A program made the translations under genes and the position numbers. A stretch of 64,000 nt of DNA, from positions 1 to 64,000 of the forward strand of contig NZ_CYSB01000036.1 in the NCBI RefSeq assembly GCF_001458255.1. Reading direction: 5' to 3'. Source of the stretch: Thalassovita autumnalis. GTDB taxonomy: Bacteria > Pseudomonadota > Alphaproteobacteria > Rhodobacterales > Rhodobacteraceae. Positions 50,605 to 59,161 of the stretch are shown here, piece after piece. The notes under the pieces are model-generated. The model saw nothing but the letters and a program-made list of their open reading frames with translations. It was not told where the DNA came from and ran no database searches. Every line of letters begins with the position of its first letter. Positions within the stretch are counted from its first letter, which is position 1.

Positions 50605-52200
50605 ATGTCTTATTTCAGAAAACTGATGGCGACTGCGGCAATGGGTGTCGCGGTGGGTGTGACCGCCCTGCCTGTGATTGCAGAAACGCCAGCCAATATG
50701 CTGGTGATCGCCAACCGTATCGACGACATTACCACGCTGGACCCGGCGCAGAGCTTTGAATTTGCGGGCTCCGACGTGCTGCGCAATGTTTATGGCAAGC
50801 TGGTCAACTTTGACCCGAACAACCTGGATGCCGGCTACCAGCCCGATCTGGCCGAAAGCTGGACCGTGTCCGAAGACGGCAAAACCATCACCTTCACCAT
50901 GCGCGAAGGTGTGAAGTTCCACTCAGGCAACCCGGTACGCGCCGAAGACGTGGCCTTCTCGCTGAAGCGTGTGGTTCTGCTGAACAAAACCCCGTCGTTC
51001 ATCATCACCCAGTTCGGCTTCACCCCGGAAAACGTGGATGAAACCATTGTGGTTGACGGCAACACCGTGTCGATCACCACCGACAAGCGTTACGCCACCT
51101 CCTTTGTTCTGAACTGCCTGACAGCGACCATCGGCGGCGTTGTCGACAAAGAGCTGGTGATGGCCAACGAAGTTGACGGCGATATGGGCAACACCTGGCT
51201 GGCCACCAACTCGGCAGGCTCGGGCCCGTACAGCCTGGCCAGCTGGAAGCCGAAGGAAAGCGTCACGCTGAACGCCAACGCTGACTACTACGGTGGCGCG
51301 CCGGCGATGAAACGCGTGATCGTGCGTCACGTACAGGAATCCGCCACCCAGCGTCTGATGCTGGAACGTGGTGACATTGACGTGGCCCGTGACCTGAACC
51401 CGTCGGACGTCGAAGGCGTGCGCGCGGCAGAAGGTGTGGAAATCCTGGAAGAGATGCGCGGCCGTCTGATGTACATCGCCGCCAGCCAGAAACACCCTGA
51501 GCTGTCCAAGCCTGGTGTCCGTCAGGCGCTGAAGTATCTGATCGACTATGAGGGCATGCAGAACAGCTTCCTCAAAGGCGCTTATGTCACCCACCAGAAC
51601 TTCCTGCCAAAAACCTATCTGGGTGCGGTGGATGAGAACCCGTTCTCGCTGAACCTCGACAAAGCCAAGGCCCTGCTGGCCGAAGCAGGTGTTGACGGCA
51701 TGGAGCTGACCATCGGTGTGCGTGAAGCGCAGGAACGTCTGGAAATCGCCCAGTCGCTGCAGAACACCTTTGGTCAGGCGGGCATCACCGTGAACCTTGA
51801 GGTGGGTACTGGTAAACAGATCCTGGGCAAATACCGTGCCCGCGAACTGGACATCTACCTGGGGGCCTGGGGCCCGGACTATCCCGATCCTCACACCAAC
51901 GCAGGCACCTTTGCCTATAACCCCGACAACTCGGATGCAGCAAATGCCACCGGCCTTCTGGCCTGGCGCAACAGCTGGGACACCGGTGGTCTGACCGAAA
52001 AAACCGCCGCAGCGGTTGTGGAAGGCGACCGTTCCAAACGTGCCGAGATGTATCAGGGCATTCAGGCACAGTTCCGCGATACCTCGCCTTTTGCTGTGAT
52101 GTTCCAGAAGGTTGAGCAGGCCGGTGTTGCAGACAACATCGAAGGTCTGAACCTTGGCGGCGCCATCACCGCAGTGTCTTACTGGACCGTGACCAAGTAA
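50605..52200 (+). CDS. dppA: Peptide ABC transporter binding protein, family 5
   Basis: A 531-residue extracytoplasmic binding protein. The start is the ATG at 50605, with AGGAG upstream; the signal peptide ends VIAETP. Family-5 blocks are ITTLDPAQSFEFAGSDVLRN, YQPDLAESWTVSEDGKTITF, MREGVKFHSGNPVRAEDVAF, SAGSGPYSLASWKPKESVTL and GVRQALKYLIDYEGMQNSFL. It should bind short peptides or related amides. It begins a five-gene importer, followed directly by the permease gene. Confidence 0.92.
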   Translation: MSYFRKLMATAAMGVAVGVTALPVIAETPANMLVIANRIDDITTLDPAQSFEFAGSDVLRNVYGKLVNFDPNNLDAGYQPDLAESWTVSEDGKTITFTMREGVKFHSGNPVRAEDVAFSLKRVVLLNKTPSFIITQFGFTPENVDETIVVDGNTVSITTDKRYATSFVLNCLTATIGGVVDKELVMANEVDGDMGNTWLATNSAGSGPYSLASWKPKESVTLNANADYYGGAPAMKRVIVRHVQESATQRLMLERGDIDVARDLNPSDVEGVRAAEGVEILEEMRGRLMYIAASQKHPELSKPGVRQALKYLIDYEGMQNSFLKGAYVTHQNFLPKTYLGAVDENPFSLNLDKAKALLAEAGVDGMELTIGVREAQERLEIAQSLQNTFGQAGITVNLEVGTGKQILGKYRARELDIYLGAWGPDYPDPHTNAGTFAYNPDNSDAANATGLLAWRNSWDTGGLTEKTAAAVVEGDRSKRAEMYQGIQAQFRDTSPFAVMFQKVEQAGVADNIEGLNLGGAITAVSYWTVTK

Positions 52201-52201
52201 G

Positions 52202-53260
52202 ATGCGGGCGCAACGTACCTTCGTGAAGAGGCAGCCACAGCTGCCTCTTCCTCCATGGGTCCGAGGGTTGGTTATCACCCTCTTTTCCATCTCCATCACC
52301 ATGTTGGGTCTGCTGCTGGTCACCTTTCTGATCGGTCGCGTGATGCCCATTGACCCCGTTCTGGCTGTTGTCGGTGAACGCGCAAGCCAGGAACAATATG
52401 ATGCGGTCTTCAAAGACCTTGGGCTGGATAAGCCCCTCATTGTACAGTTTTTCTACTATGTCTCGGATGTGCTGCGCGGCGATTTTGGCCAGTCCTTGCT
52501 GACGGCCCGCCCGGTTGCCGATGACATTGCCCGTGTGTTCCCCGCAACCTTTGAACTGGCCACCATCGGCATCTTACTGGGCTGCATCCTTGGCGTGCCG
52601 CTGGGCGTGATTGCCGCCGTGCGCCGTGGCTCCTGGATCGATCAGATCGCCCGTGTTGTCGCGCTGGTGGGGTATTCCATGCCGATCTTCTGGCTGGGCC
52701 TGATGGGGCTGTTGCTGTTTTACGGAATCCTTGGCTGGGTCGGCGGACCGGGCCGTCAGGGGATTTTTTACGAGGATATGATCCCCTCTGTGACCGGCAT
52801 GATCCTGATTGACTCGGCGCTGGCCAGGGATTGGGGGGCCTTCTGGGATGCGTTTTCCCATATCATCCTGCCGGCTTCATTGCTGGGGTACTACAGCCTC
52901 GCCTATATCAGCCGGATGACCCGGTCGTTCATGCTGGAACAGCTCTCGGCCGAATATGTCACCACCGCGCGCGTCAAAGGCATGAGCGAATGGGCGGTGA
53001 TCTGGGGCCATGCGTTCAAGAATATCCGGGTGCAGCTGATCACCGTGATTGCGCTGTCCTATGCCAACCTGCTGGAAGGGTCGGTGCTGACCGAGATCAT
53101 CTTTAGCTGGCCGGGCATCGGCAGCTATATCACCACGGCGCTGCTGTCTGCGGATATGAACGCGGTACTTGGCGGCACGGTTGTGGTGGGGCTGGTGTTC
53201 ATCTGTCTGAACGTCTTCTCGGACCTTCTTTATAAATTCTTCGATCCGAGGTCCAAATGA
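52202..53260 (+). CDS. dppB: Peptide ABC transporter permease, DppB type
   Basis: A 352-residue permease whose N-terminal extension (about 20 residues, basic and Pro-rich) is longer than usual. Further blocks are RASQEQYDAVFKDLGLDKPL, VLRGDFGQSLLTARPVADDI, YVTTARVKGMSEWAVIWGHA (EAA loop) and GSVLTEIIFSWPGIGSYITT. It begins one base after the binding-protein stop and overlaps dppC by four. Confidence 0.92.
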   Translation: MRAQRTFVKRQPQLPLPPWVRGLVITLFSISITMLGLLLVTFLIGRVMPIDPVLAVVGERASQEQYDAVFKDLGLDKPLIVQFFYYVSDVLRGDFGQSLLTARPVADDIARVFPATFELATIGILLGCILGVPLGVIAAVRRGSWIDQIARVVALVGYSMPIFWLGLMGLLLFYGILGWVGGPGRQGIFYEDMIPSVTGMILIDSALARDWGAFWDAFSHIILPASLLGYYSLAYISRMTRSFMLEQLSAEYVTTARVKGMSEWAVIWGHAFKNIRVQLITVIALSYANLLEGSVLTEIIFSWPGIGSYITTALLSADMNAVLGGTVVVGLVFICLNVFSDLLYKFFDPRSK

Positions 53261-54174
53261 GCAGTCAAGCATCCTCTTTGCACGCCTGGCTGACGTCAGA
53301 GACCCCGACGTCCCGCCGGCAGGCCCGCTGGGCCGCCGTCTACAAGGGCTGGCTGTCGCTGAAGTCAAACCACATGGCGATGGCCGGTCTGGCGATCATC
53401 ATTGCGTTGATCACTGTGGCCGCCTTGGCCCCCTGGCTGGCGCCACATGATCCCTTTGTGCAGGACCTTGGCAACCGGCTGCAGCCGCTGGGCGCCGAAG
53501 GCCATGTTCTGGGCACTGACAGTCTGGGCCGTGATATCCTCAGCCGGCTGATCTACGGCGCGCGGATCACGCTTTACATCGTGGCGCTGGTGGCGCTGAT
53601 TGCGCCCATCGTCGGGCTGCTGGTCGGCACTATTTCGGGCTATGCCGGGGGATGGGTGGATCTGGTGATGATGCGCATCACCGATATCTTCCTGGCCTTT
53701 CCCCGTCTGGTTCTGGCGCTGGCCTTTGTGGCCGCATTGGGCGCAGGGATTGAAAACGCCGTGCTGGCGATCAGCCTCACCGCCTGGCCGCCCTATGCGC
53801 GGATGGCACGGGCCGAAACCCTGACCATTCGCGGATCTGACTATATCAGCGCGATCCGACTGCAGGGGGCTGGCCCGTTGCGGATCATCACCAAACACAT
53901 CTGGCCGCTTTGTATTTCGTCGCTGATCGTGCGGGTCACGCTGGATATGGCCGGGATCATTCTGGCCGCTGCGGGCCTTGGCTTCCTGGGGCTTGGTGCG
54001 CAACCGCCCAGCCCGGAGTGGGGTGCCATGATTTCTGAGGGGCGTCGGTTCCTGCTGGATCACTGGTGGGTCGCCACCATGCCCGGCCTTGCCATTTTCA
54101 CCGTGTCGCTGGCGTTCAACCTGTTGGGTGACGGTCTGCGCGATGTGCTGGACCCGAAGGATAGCAGCTCATGA
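53257..54174 (+). CDS. dppC: Peptide ABC transporter permease, DppC type
   Basis: A 305-residue permease: LAPWLAPHDPFVQDLGNRLQ, GTDSLGRDILSRLIYGARIT, GYAGGWVDLVMMRITDIFLA, YISAIRLQGAGPLRIITKHI (EAA loop) and SPEWGAMISEGRRFLLDHWW. These are all standard DppC blocks. It forms the channel with DppB and overlaps dppD by four bases. Confidence 0.93.
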   Translation: MSSQASSLHAWLTSETPTSRRQARWAAVYKGWLSLKSNHMAMAGLAIIIALITVAALAPWLAPHDPFVQDLGNRLQPLGAEGHVLGTDSLGRDILSRLIYGARITLYIVALVALIAPIVGLLVGTISGYAGGWVDLVMMRITDIFLAFPRLVLALAFVAALGAGIENAVLAISLTAWPPYARMARAETLTIRGSDYISAIRLQGAGPLRIITKHIWPLCISSLIVRVTLDMAGIILAAAGLGFLGLGAQPPSPEWGAMISEGRRFLLDHWWVATMPGLAIFTVSLAFNLLGDGLRDVLDPKDSSS

Positions 54175-55028
54175 CCACGCTACTTGATGTTAAAAACCTC
54201 TGGGTCAAGTTCCCCACCCGCAACGGTATCTTCGATGCGGTGCGTGGTGTCAGCTTCTCGCTGGGCAAGGAACGGCTGGGGATCGTTGGTGAAAGCGGTT
54301 CGGGCAAGTCCATGACCGGCCGGGCCATTCTGCAGCTGATCCGTAAACCCGGCATGATCGAAGCCGATCACATCGCGCTGCAGGGTCAGAACCTTTTGAA
54401 TCTGAGCGAAAAGCAGATGCGCAGCGTGCGGGGCAAACAGATCTCAATGGTGATGCAGGATCCCAAGTTTTCGCTGAACCCGGTGCTGACTGTGGGCGAT
54501 CAGATTGTCGAGGCCTACCGGCTGCACAACAAAGCCAGCAAGGCCGAGGCCCGCGCCAAAGCGCTGGAGATGTTGGAGGCGGTTTCGATCCGCGATCCTG
54601 AACGGGTTATGAAGGCCTATCCGCATGAGATGTCCGGTGGCATGGGGCAGCGCATCATGATCGCCATGATGCTGATCCCGAACCCGGAAATCCTGATCGC
54701 GGATGAGCCGACATCGGCCCTTGATGTGTCGGTGCAGGGGCAGGTGCTGTCGATCATGGACCGGCTGGTCAAGGAGCGTGGCATGGGGCTGATCTTCATC
54801 AGTCACGACCTGAACCTTGTGTCGCAGTTCTGTGACCGGGTGCTGATCATGTATGCCGGTCGTGTGGTTGAGGTCTGCCAGGCGGACAAGCTGCATGAGG
54901 CCAAACACCCCTATACGCAGGGTTTGCTAGGATCTTTGCCGAAATTTGACGCACCGCGTCCCCGGCTGGAGGTTCTGAACCGTGATCCAGCGTGGCGTGA
55001 AGCCCCCAGCGTGGAGAGCACATCATGA
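54171..55028 (+). CDS. dppD: Peptide ABC transporter ATPase, DppD type
   Basis: A 285-residue ATPase: Walker A GESGSGKSMTGRAILQLI, Q-loop ISMVMQDPKFSLNPVLTVGD, signature HEMSGGMGQRIMIAMMLIPN, Walker [15 protein letters not shown]-loop LIFISHDLNLVSQFC, and the oligopeptide-type tail KHPYTQGLLGSLPKFD. It is somewhat shorter than the usual 320-330 residues at the C-terminus. It overlaps dppF by four bases. Confidence 0.92.
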   Translation: MTTLLDVKNLWVKFPTRNGIFDAVRGVSFSLGKERLGIVGESGSGKSMTGRAILQLIRKPGMIEADHIALQGQNLLNLSEKQMRSVRGKQISMVMQDPKFSLNPVLTVGDQIVEAYRLHNKASKAEARAKALEMLEAVSIRDPERVMKAYPHEMSGGMGQRIMIAMMLIPNPEILIADEPTSALDVSVQGQVLSIMDRLVKERGMGLIFISHDLNLVSQFCDRVLIMYAGRVVEVCQADKLHEAKHPYTQGLLGSLPKFDAPRPRLEVLNRDPAWREAPSVESTS

Positions 55029-55780
55029 GCAATGCGTTGAAGATCAAAGATCTGAACGTCTACTTCGGCGATCATCATGACCTGTTTCAGGCGGTGAAAT
55101 CGGCCAGCTTCACGGTCGAGAAAGGCAGCAGCTTTGGCCTGGTCGGCGAAAGCGGATCGGGCAAGTCGACGATCCTGAAAGCCCTGACCGGTCTTGCCCC
55201 CCAGTGGGAGGGCGAGATGACTGTCGCCGGGCAGCAGCTGGGACTGAAACGGGATCGCAGTTTCTACAAGACGGTGCAGATGGTGTTTCAGGATCCCTAT
55301 GCCTCGCTGCATCCGCGGCAATCGGTGGATCAGGTACTGTCAGAAACGCTGAAACTGCATGGCTTCAGCGACATTAATGACCGTATTGAGGCGCTGCTGA
55401 AGGATGTTGGACTTGGTCCGGCGTTCCGGTTCCGCTATCCGCACCAGCTGTCGGGGGGGCAACGTCAGCGGGTGGCGATTGCCCGGGCCCTGGCGTCTGA
55501 GCCGCAGATCCTTTTGCTGGATGAACCGACCTCGGCGTTGGATGTGTCGGTGCAGGCGGAAATCCTGAACCTGCTGAGCGACCTGCGCGCCGAACATGGG
55601 CTGACCTTTGTGATGGTGTCTCACGATCTGGCGGTGGTCTCGCACATGTGTGACCAGACCGCCGTGATGCGCAACGGTGAGATTGTGGAGATCATCAGCA
55701 TCGAAGACATGCGCGCCGGCAAGACCGCACATGACTACACCAGCCAGCTGCTCCATGCCTCGGTCAATCGTGTCGCCTAA
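55025..55780 (+). CDS. dppF: Peptide ABC transporter ATPase, DppF type
   Basis: A 251-residue ATPase: Walker A GESGSGKSTILKALTGLA, MVFQDPYASLHPRQSVDQVL, signature [19 protein letters not shown], Walker [21 protein letters not shown]-loop FVMVSHDLAVVSHMC. It lacks most of the C-terminal peptide-transporter extension of the 320-residue DppF proteins, but the nucleotide-binding core is complete. It ends the importer and is followed by a strong terminator. Confidence 0.92.
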   Translation: MSNALKIKDLNVYFGDHHDLFQAVKSASFTVEKGSSFGLVGESGSGKSTILKALTGLAPQWEGEMTVAGQQLGLKRDRSFYKTVQMVFQDPYASLHPRQSVDQVLSETLKLHGFSDINDRIEALLKDVGLGPAFRFRYPHQLSGGQRQRVAIARALASEPQILLLDEPTSALDVSVQAEILNLLSDLRAEHGLTFVMVSHDLAVVSHMCDQTAVMRNGEIVEIISIEDMRAGKTAHDYTSQLLHASVNRVA

Positions 55781-55799
55781 GTGAGCAACTGAACCAAAT

Positions 55800-55842
55800 G
55801 CCAAGGGCCGCAGCTGTTCCGCTGTGGCCCTTGGCGGTTTTG
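55800..55842 (+). terminator. Terminator after the peptide importer
   Basis: GCCAAGGGCC (55800-55809) pairs perfectly with GGCCCTTGGC (55826-55835), with an inner CAGC/GCTG pairing as well, followed by GGTTTTGG. It closes the dpp operon and separates it from the LysR gene. Confidence 0.8.
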
Positions 55843-55904
55843 GGGCGGGCGGATGATGCGTCAGAGGTCTGCATCCGCAGTCTTGACTGTGCGGCGGAAT
55901 ATTG

Positions 55905-55925
55905 GATGTATCAGATCGATACATC
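55905..55925. promoter_or_regulatory. LysR box upstream of the LysR gene
   Basis: GATGTATC (55905-55912) and GATACATC (55918-55925) are perfect arms with a 5-base spacer, ending 21 bases before the LysR start. It is the likely autoregulatory site of the LysR protein at 55947. Confidence 0.6.
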
Positions 55926-55946
55926 GGATTTCAGGCGGTATTGGTG

Positions 55947-56912
55947 ATGCGCAAACTTCATGACATTGATCTCAAGCTGCTGCGCAGTTTTCAGGCAATT
56001 GCTGAGGCAGGCGGCATCGCGGGCGCGCAGGTGGCGTTGAACGTCAGCCAGTCCACCCTCTCTACCCAATTGGCGGATCTTGAGGCGCGGCTGGGCTTTC
56101 GCCTGTGTCGCCGGGGGCGTGGTGGATTTGCGCTGACAGATGAAGGCCAGCAGCTGCTGGACGCGATGGAGGATCTCTTCGCCGCGGCAGATCGGTTCCA
56201 AAACGCCACCGCCACCATTTCCGGTGAAATGCGCGGCGTTTTGCGGATCGGCATCATGGACGCCATGTTGGCCAATCACGCCTGGCCGCTGCCGGACGTC
56301 CTGGGCCGGTTTTCGGCCCGCGCCCCGCACACCCATGTTGACCTGTCGCTGGTCTCCCCCGCCGCGATGGAGGGGCTGGTGCTGGACGGCAAACGCGACG
56401 CGGTGATAGGGCCCTTCCCGGAAAAGCGCGCAGGTCTCAGCTATCTGCCACTGTTTCAGGAACGCCATTCCCTCTATGCCGCCCGCCATCATCCGCTGGC
56501 GCAGGAGGAGGCGATCACGTTTGACACCCTGAGCCGCCATGCCCTGATTGTCACCGCCGGTGAGATGCGGCGCTTTCCGTTTATTCGCACTGGCCGGGCC
56601 AAGTCTGGCGCAGAGGACCGTGAAAACATCTACCCGGCCGCGACGGTGGATCAGATGGAAACCCATGCGATCCTGATCCGCTCGGGCCGGTTTGTGGGGT
56701 TCCTGCCGGATTACTACGGCGCCAGCTTGACGGATCTGGCGGTGTTGCCCACTGGCAAGGAGCTGCAATATCTGTCTCCGATCTATCTGGTCAGCCGCAA
56801 AGGCGGTGACGACAATCTGATCCTGCGCCGGTTCCTGAAGGACGTGGCGGATCAGCAGCTGATTGCGGGGCCGCTGACGCGCGGTGGGGCGGTGGTGCCG
56901 CTGGCTGAGTAG
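55947..56912 (+). CDS. LysR-family regulator
   Basis: A 321-residue LysR protein. The helix-turn-helix is LKLLRSFQAIAEAGGIAGAQ, VALNVSQSTLSTQLADLEAR, LGFRLCRRGRGGFALTDEG. An effector domain follows (LRIGIMDAMLANHAWPLPDV, VDQMETHAILIRSGRFVGFL, PDYYGASLTDLAVLPTGKEL). The start is the ATG at 55947. Unlike the other LysR genes here it lies on the same strand as its probable targets, the OCD-family gene and the aminotransferase. Palindromes precede both itself and the OCD gene. Confidence 0.87.
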   Translation: MRKLHDIDLKLLRSFQAIAEAGGIAGAQVALNVSQSTLSTQLADLEARLGFRLCRRGRGGFALTDEGQQLLDAMEDLFAAADRFQNATATISGEMRGVLRIGIMDAMLANHAWPLPDVLGRFSARAPHTHVDLSLVSPAAMEGLVLDGKRDAVIGPFPEKRAGLSYLPLFQERHSLYAARHHPLAQEEAITFDTLSRHALIVTAGEMRRFPFIRTGRAKSGAEDRENIYPAATVDQMETHAILIRSGRFVGFLPDYYGASLTDLAVLPTGKELQYLSPIYLVSRKGGDDNLILRRFLKDVADQQLIAGPLTRGGAVVPLAE

Positions 56913-56916
56913 TTGT

Positions 56917-56931
56917 ATCGGAAAATCCGAT
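56917..56931. promoter_or_regulatory. Palindrome before the OCD-family gene
   Basis: ATCGGA (56917-56922) and TCCGAT (56926-56931) flank three A residues. The larger context starts TGTATCGG, sharing the TGTATC half-site seen at 55907-55912, so the same LysR may bind both. Confidence 0.45.
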
Positions 56932-57010
56932 GTGAATGGCAGGTATCTTGGATGTTTCGCTGTGATGCCGCGGGCTATTGCGGGTCAAACCCTTTGACCG
57001 GAGACCTCAA

Positions 57011-57973
57011 ATGCCCACCCCTCACGCGCCCTTGGTTCTGGATGCCGCTGCCGTTGCCGCCCTTTTGCCGCAGGTTGATGCGCTGGCTGCAATGCGCCGC
57101 CTGTTCACGGAACTGGGGCGGGGGGACGCCGTGCAACCAGCACAAAGCCTGACGCTGCTGCCCGGCGGGCAGGGCTTTCAGGGGGATTTCATCACCTATC
57201 AGGGCGCCAGCCATGGTGCACAGATGTTTGGCGCCAAACTGTCCCCCTATTTGCCACGTGAAGATGGTGCGATTGTCACGGCCTGGACGGTGTTGATGTC
57301 CTCGGAAACCGGGCTGCCTTTGATGCTGTGTGATGCGGGGCGCCTGACGGTGGAACGCACCGCCGCCACAACGGCCCTTGCAGTGGATCACCTTGGCGCG
57401 GCTGCGGCCCGCCGCCTTGCCATTATCGGATCCGGCGCGGTGGCTGAGGCGCATCTGCGTCACGTGCTGCCGCTGCGGGACTGGCAGGCGGTGCAGGTGT
57501 TTTCCCCCAGCTTGCAAGGCGCAGGGCGGGCAGATCATTGGCGCGGCCTCGATCCCCGGGTCACTGTTGCGCAGAGTGCTGATGCTGCCATTGCGGGGGC
57601 GGATGTTGTGATGCTCTGCACCTCCTCCGGTCAGCCGGTGATCGATACCACAGACGTCACGCCCGGAACCTTGGTCACCTCGATCAGCACCAATGTGGCC
57701 CGCGCCCATGAGGTGCCGCCAGCGTTCCTAAACCATGCGGAGGTTTACTGCGATTACCGCGCCACAACACCTGTGACCGCCGGTGAAATGGTGATCGCGG
57801 CTGAACAGGGCTGGGACGCCGGCGCCATTCGCGGTGATCTGGCGGAGCTGCAGTGTGAGCAATGCCCAAACCCCAGCGGCGACAGGCCGGTGTTTTTCCG
57901 TTCCATTGGCCTGGGGCTGGAGGATATCTTTATGGCCGAGGCGGTCTATCAGGCCGCCCGCAGCGCCGAGTGA
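57011..57973 (+). CDS. Ornithine cyclodeaminase / mu-crystallin family protein
   Basis: A 320-residue NAD(P)-dependent protein: QPAQSLTLLPGGQGFQGDFI, YQGASHGAQMFGAKLSPYLP (substrate Lys region), LMLCDAGRLTVERTAATTAL, the Rossmann motif LAIIGSGAVAEAHLRHVLPL, and PGTLVTSISTNVARAHEVPP. Family members include ornithine cyclodeaminase, alanine dehydrogenase and cyclic-imino-acid (ketimine) reductases. The start is the ATG at 57011 with GGAG seven bases upstream. With the aminotransferase next door and peptide import upstream, an imino-acid or amino-acid oxidoreductase role is likely. Its precise substrate is unknown. Confidence 0.85.
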   Translation: MPTPHAPLVLDAAAVAALLPQVDALAAMRRLFTELGRGDAVQPAQSLTLLPGGQGFQGDFITYQGASHGAQMFGAKLSPYLPREDGAIVTAWTVLMSSETGLPLMLCDAGRLTVERTAATTALAVDHLGAAAARRLAIIGSGAVAEAHLRHVLPLRDWQAVQVFSPSLQGAGRADHWRGLDPRVTVAQSADAAIAGADVVMLCTSSGQPVIDTTDVTPGTLVTSISTNVARAHEVPPAFLNHAEVYCDYRATTPVTAGEMVIAAEQGWDAGAIRGDLAELQCEQCPNPSGDRPVFFRSIGLGLEDIFMAEAVYQAARSAE

Positions 57974-57976
57974 ACA

Positions 57977-58001
57977 ACGACAGATAACAAACGACAGATA
58001 A
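57977..58001 (+). repeat. Short direct repeat in the leader of the aminotransferase gene
   Basis: ACGACAGATAA occurs at 57977-57987 and again at 57991-58001, a 14-base period. It lies just before the ribosome site of the next gene and could be a slippage product or a small leader element. Confidence 0.5.
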
Positions 58002-58018
58002 GAAAAGGCAGAGATCAG

Positions 58019-59140
58019 ATGGATATCAAACCCTTCGGTGTTGAGATGTGGATGAATGAGTTCGAAACCAAATGCGAACTCAATCTGGCGGAAACCTGCG
58101 TGGAATCGATCACGCTGGGCGAACTGGCCGATCTGTCGGGTACGGGCGCGGCGCTGTGGCAGGCGCTGGCCGATATGAAAATGACCTATGGCGCCATCGA
58201 AGGCTCGGATCGGCTGCGCGATGCAATTGCAGCGCTGTATGAAAAGCAGAACCGTGAAAACATCCTGACCACCCATGGCACAATCGGGGCAAACTCCCTC
58301 GTGCATCAGACGCTGGTCAGCCGCGGCGACCATGTCATTTCGGTCATCCCGACCTATCAACAGCACTATTCCATTCCCGAAAGCCTTGGCGCGGAGATTG
58401 AGCTGTTGCATCTGACGCCAGAGCTGGGCTTCCAGCCGGATCTGGATCAGCTGCGCCAGATGGTGCGGCCGGACACCAAGTTGATTGCAATCAATAACCC
58501 CAACAACCCTACCGGCGCCTTGATGGACCGTGCTTGCCTTGAAGCGATTGTGGAGATTGCGCGCGGCTGTGGCGCCTGGCTGCTGTGTGATGAGGTCTAT
58601 CGCGGCACCGATCAGGTGGGGGATGGCATGACGGTTTCCGTGGCGGATCTTTATGAAAAGGGCATCAGCACCGCTGGCATGTCCAAGGCCTATTCGCTGG
58701 CCGGGTTGCGTCTGGGCTGGATTGCGGGGCCCGAGGAGCTGTTGCATCAGGTGATGATCCACCGTGATTACAACACAATCTCGGTGGGTATGGTGGATGA
58801 GTTTCTGGCCGCCATCTCGCTGGAGCATAAGGACAAGATCCTTGCACGCTCGCGCCAGATCACCCGGGACAATCTGCAGATTCTGGCAGACTGGGTGGAT
58901 CAGGAACCGCTGATCAGTTGGATCAAACCGCGATCCGGCACAACGGCGCTGCTGCGCTATGATCTTCCGATCACCTCACGTGAGTTCTGTGTCACGCTGC
59001 TGCAGGAAGAGGGCGTGATGCTGACGCCTGGAAGCGCGATGGAAATGGAGGGGTGGCTGCGCATCGGCTACACCAATCCGCAAGCCGACCTGAAGGCAGG
59101 GCTAAAACGCCTGTCAGCCTTCCTCAACCGCCGCAGCTAA
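58019..59140 (+). CDS. Aminotransferase class I/II (PLP)
   Basis: A 373-residue PLP enzyme: MTYGAIEGSDRLRDAIAALY, THGTIGANSLVHQTLVSRGD, VISVIPTYQQHYSIPESLGA, IAINNPNNPTGALMD (the Asn contact), LLCDEVYRG (the Asp pairing with the pyridine nitrogen), the PLP Lys in TAGMSKAYSLAGLRLGWIAG, and the final LRIGYTN with the carboxylate-binding Arg. It lies 45 bases after the OCD-family gene and is the end of the LysR-OCD-aminotransferase unit. It probably acts on an amino acid released from imported peptides. The specificity is not readable. Confidence 0.88.
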   Translation: MDIKPFGVEMWMNEFETKCELNLAETCVESITLGELADLSGTGAALWQALADMKMTYGAIEGSDRLRDAIAALYEKQNRENILTTHGTIGANSLVHQTLVSRGDHVISVIPTYQQHYSIPESLGAEIELLHLTPELGFQPDLDQLRQMVRPDTKLIAINNPNNPTGALMDRACLEAIVEIARGCGAWLLCDEVYRGTDQVGDGMTVSVADLYEKGISTAGMSKAYSLAGLRLGWIAGPEELLHQVMIHRDYNTISVGMVDEFLAAISLEHKDKILARSRQITRDNLQILADWVDQEPLISWIKPRSGTTALLRYDLPITSREFCVTLLQEEGVMLTPGSAMEMEGWLRIGYTNPQADLKAGLKRLSAFLNRRS

Positions 59141-59161
59141 AGCAGGACGCGACGGGGCGGG

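Noticed and set aside
50923-52440. A 505-codon minus-strand open frame opposite the peptide-binding-protein gene
   Set aside because: The plus strand encodes a complete family-5 binding protein with signal peptide and motifs. The antisense frame has no recognisable domain and arises from high GC and low stop density.
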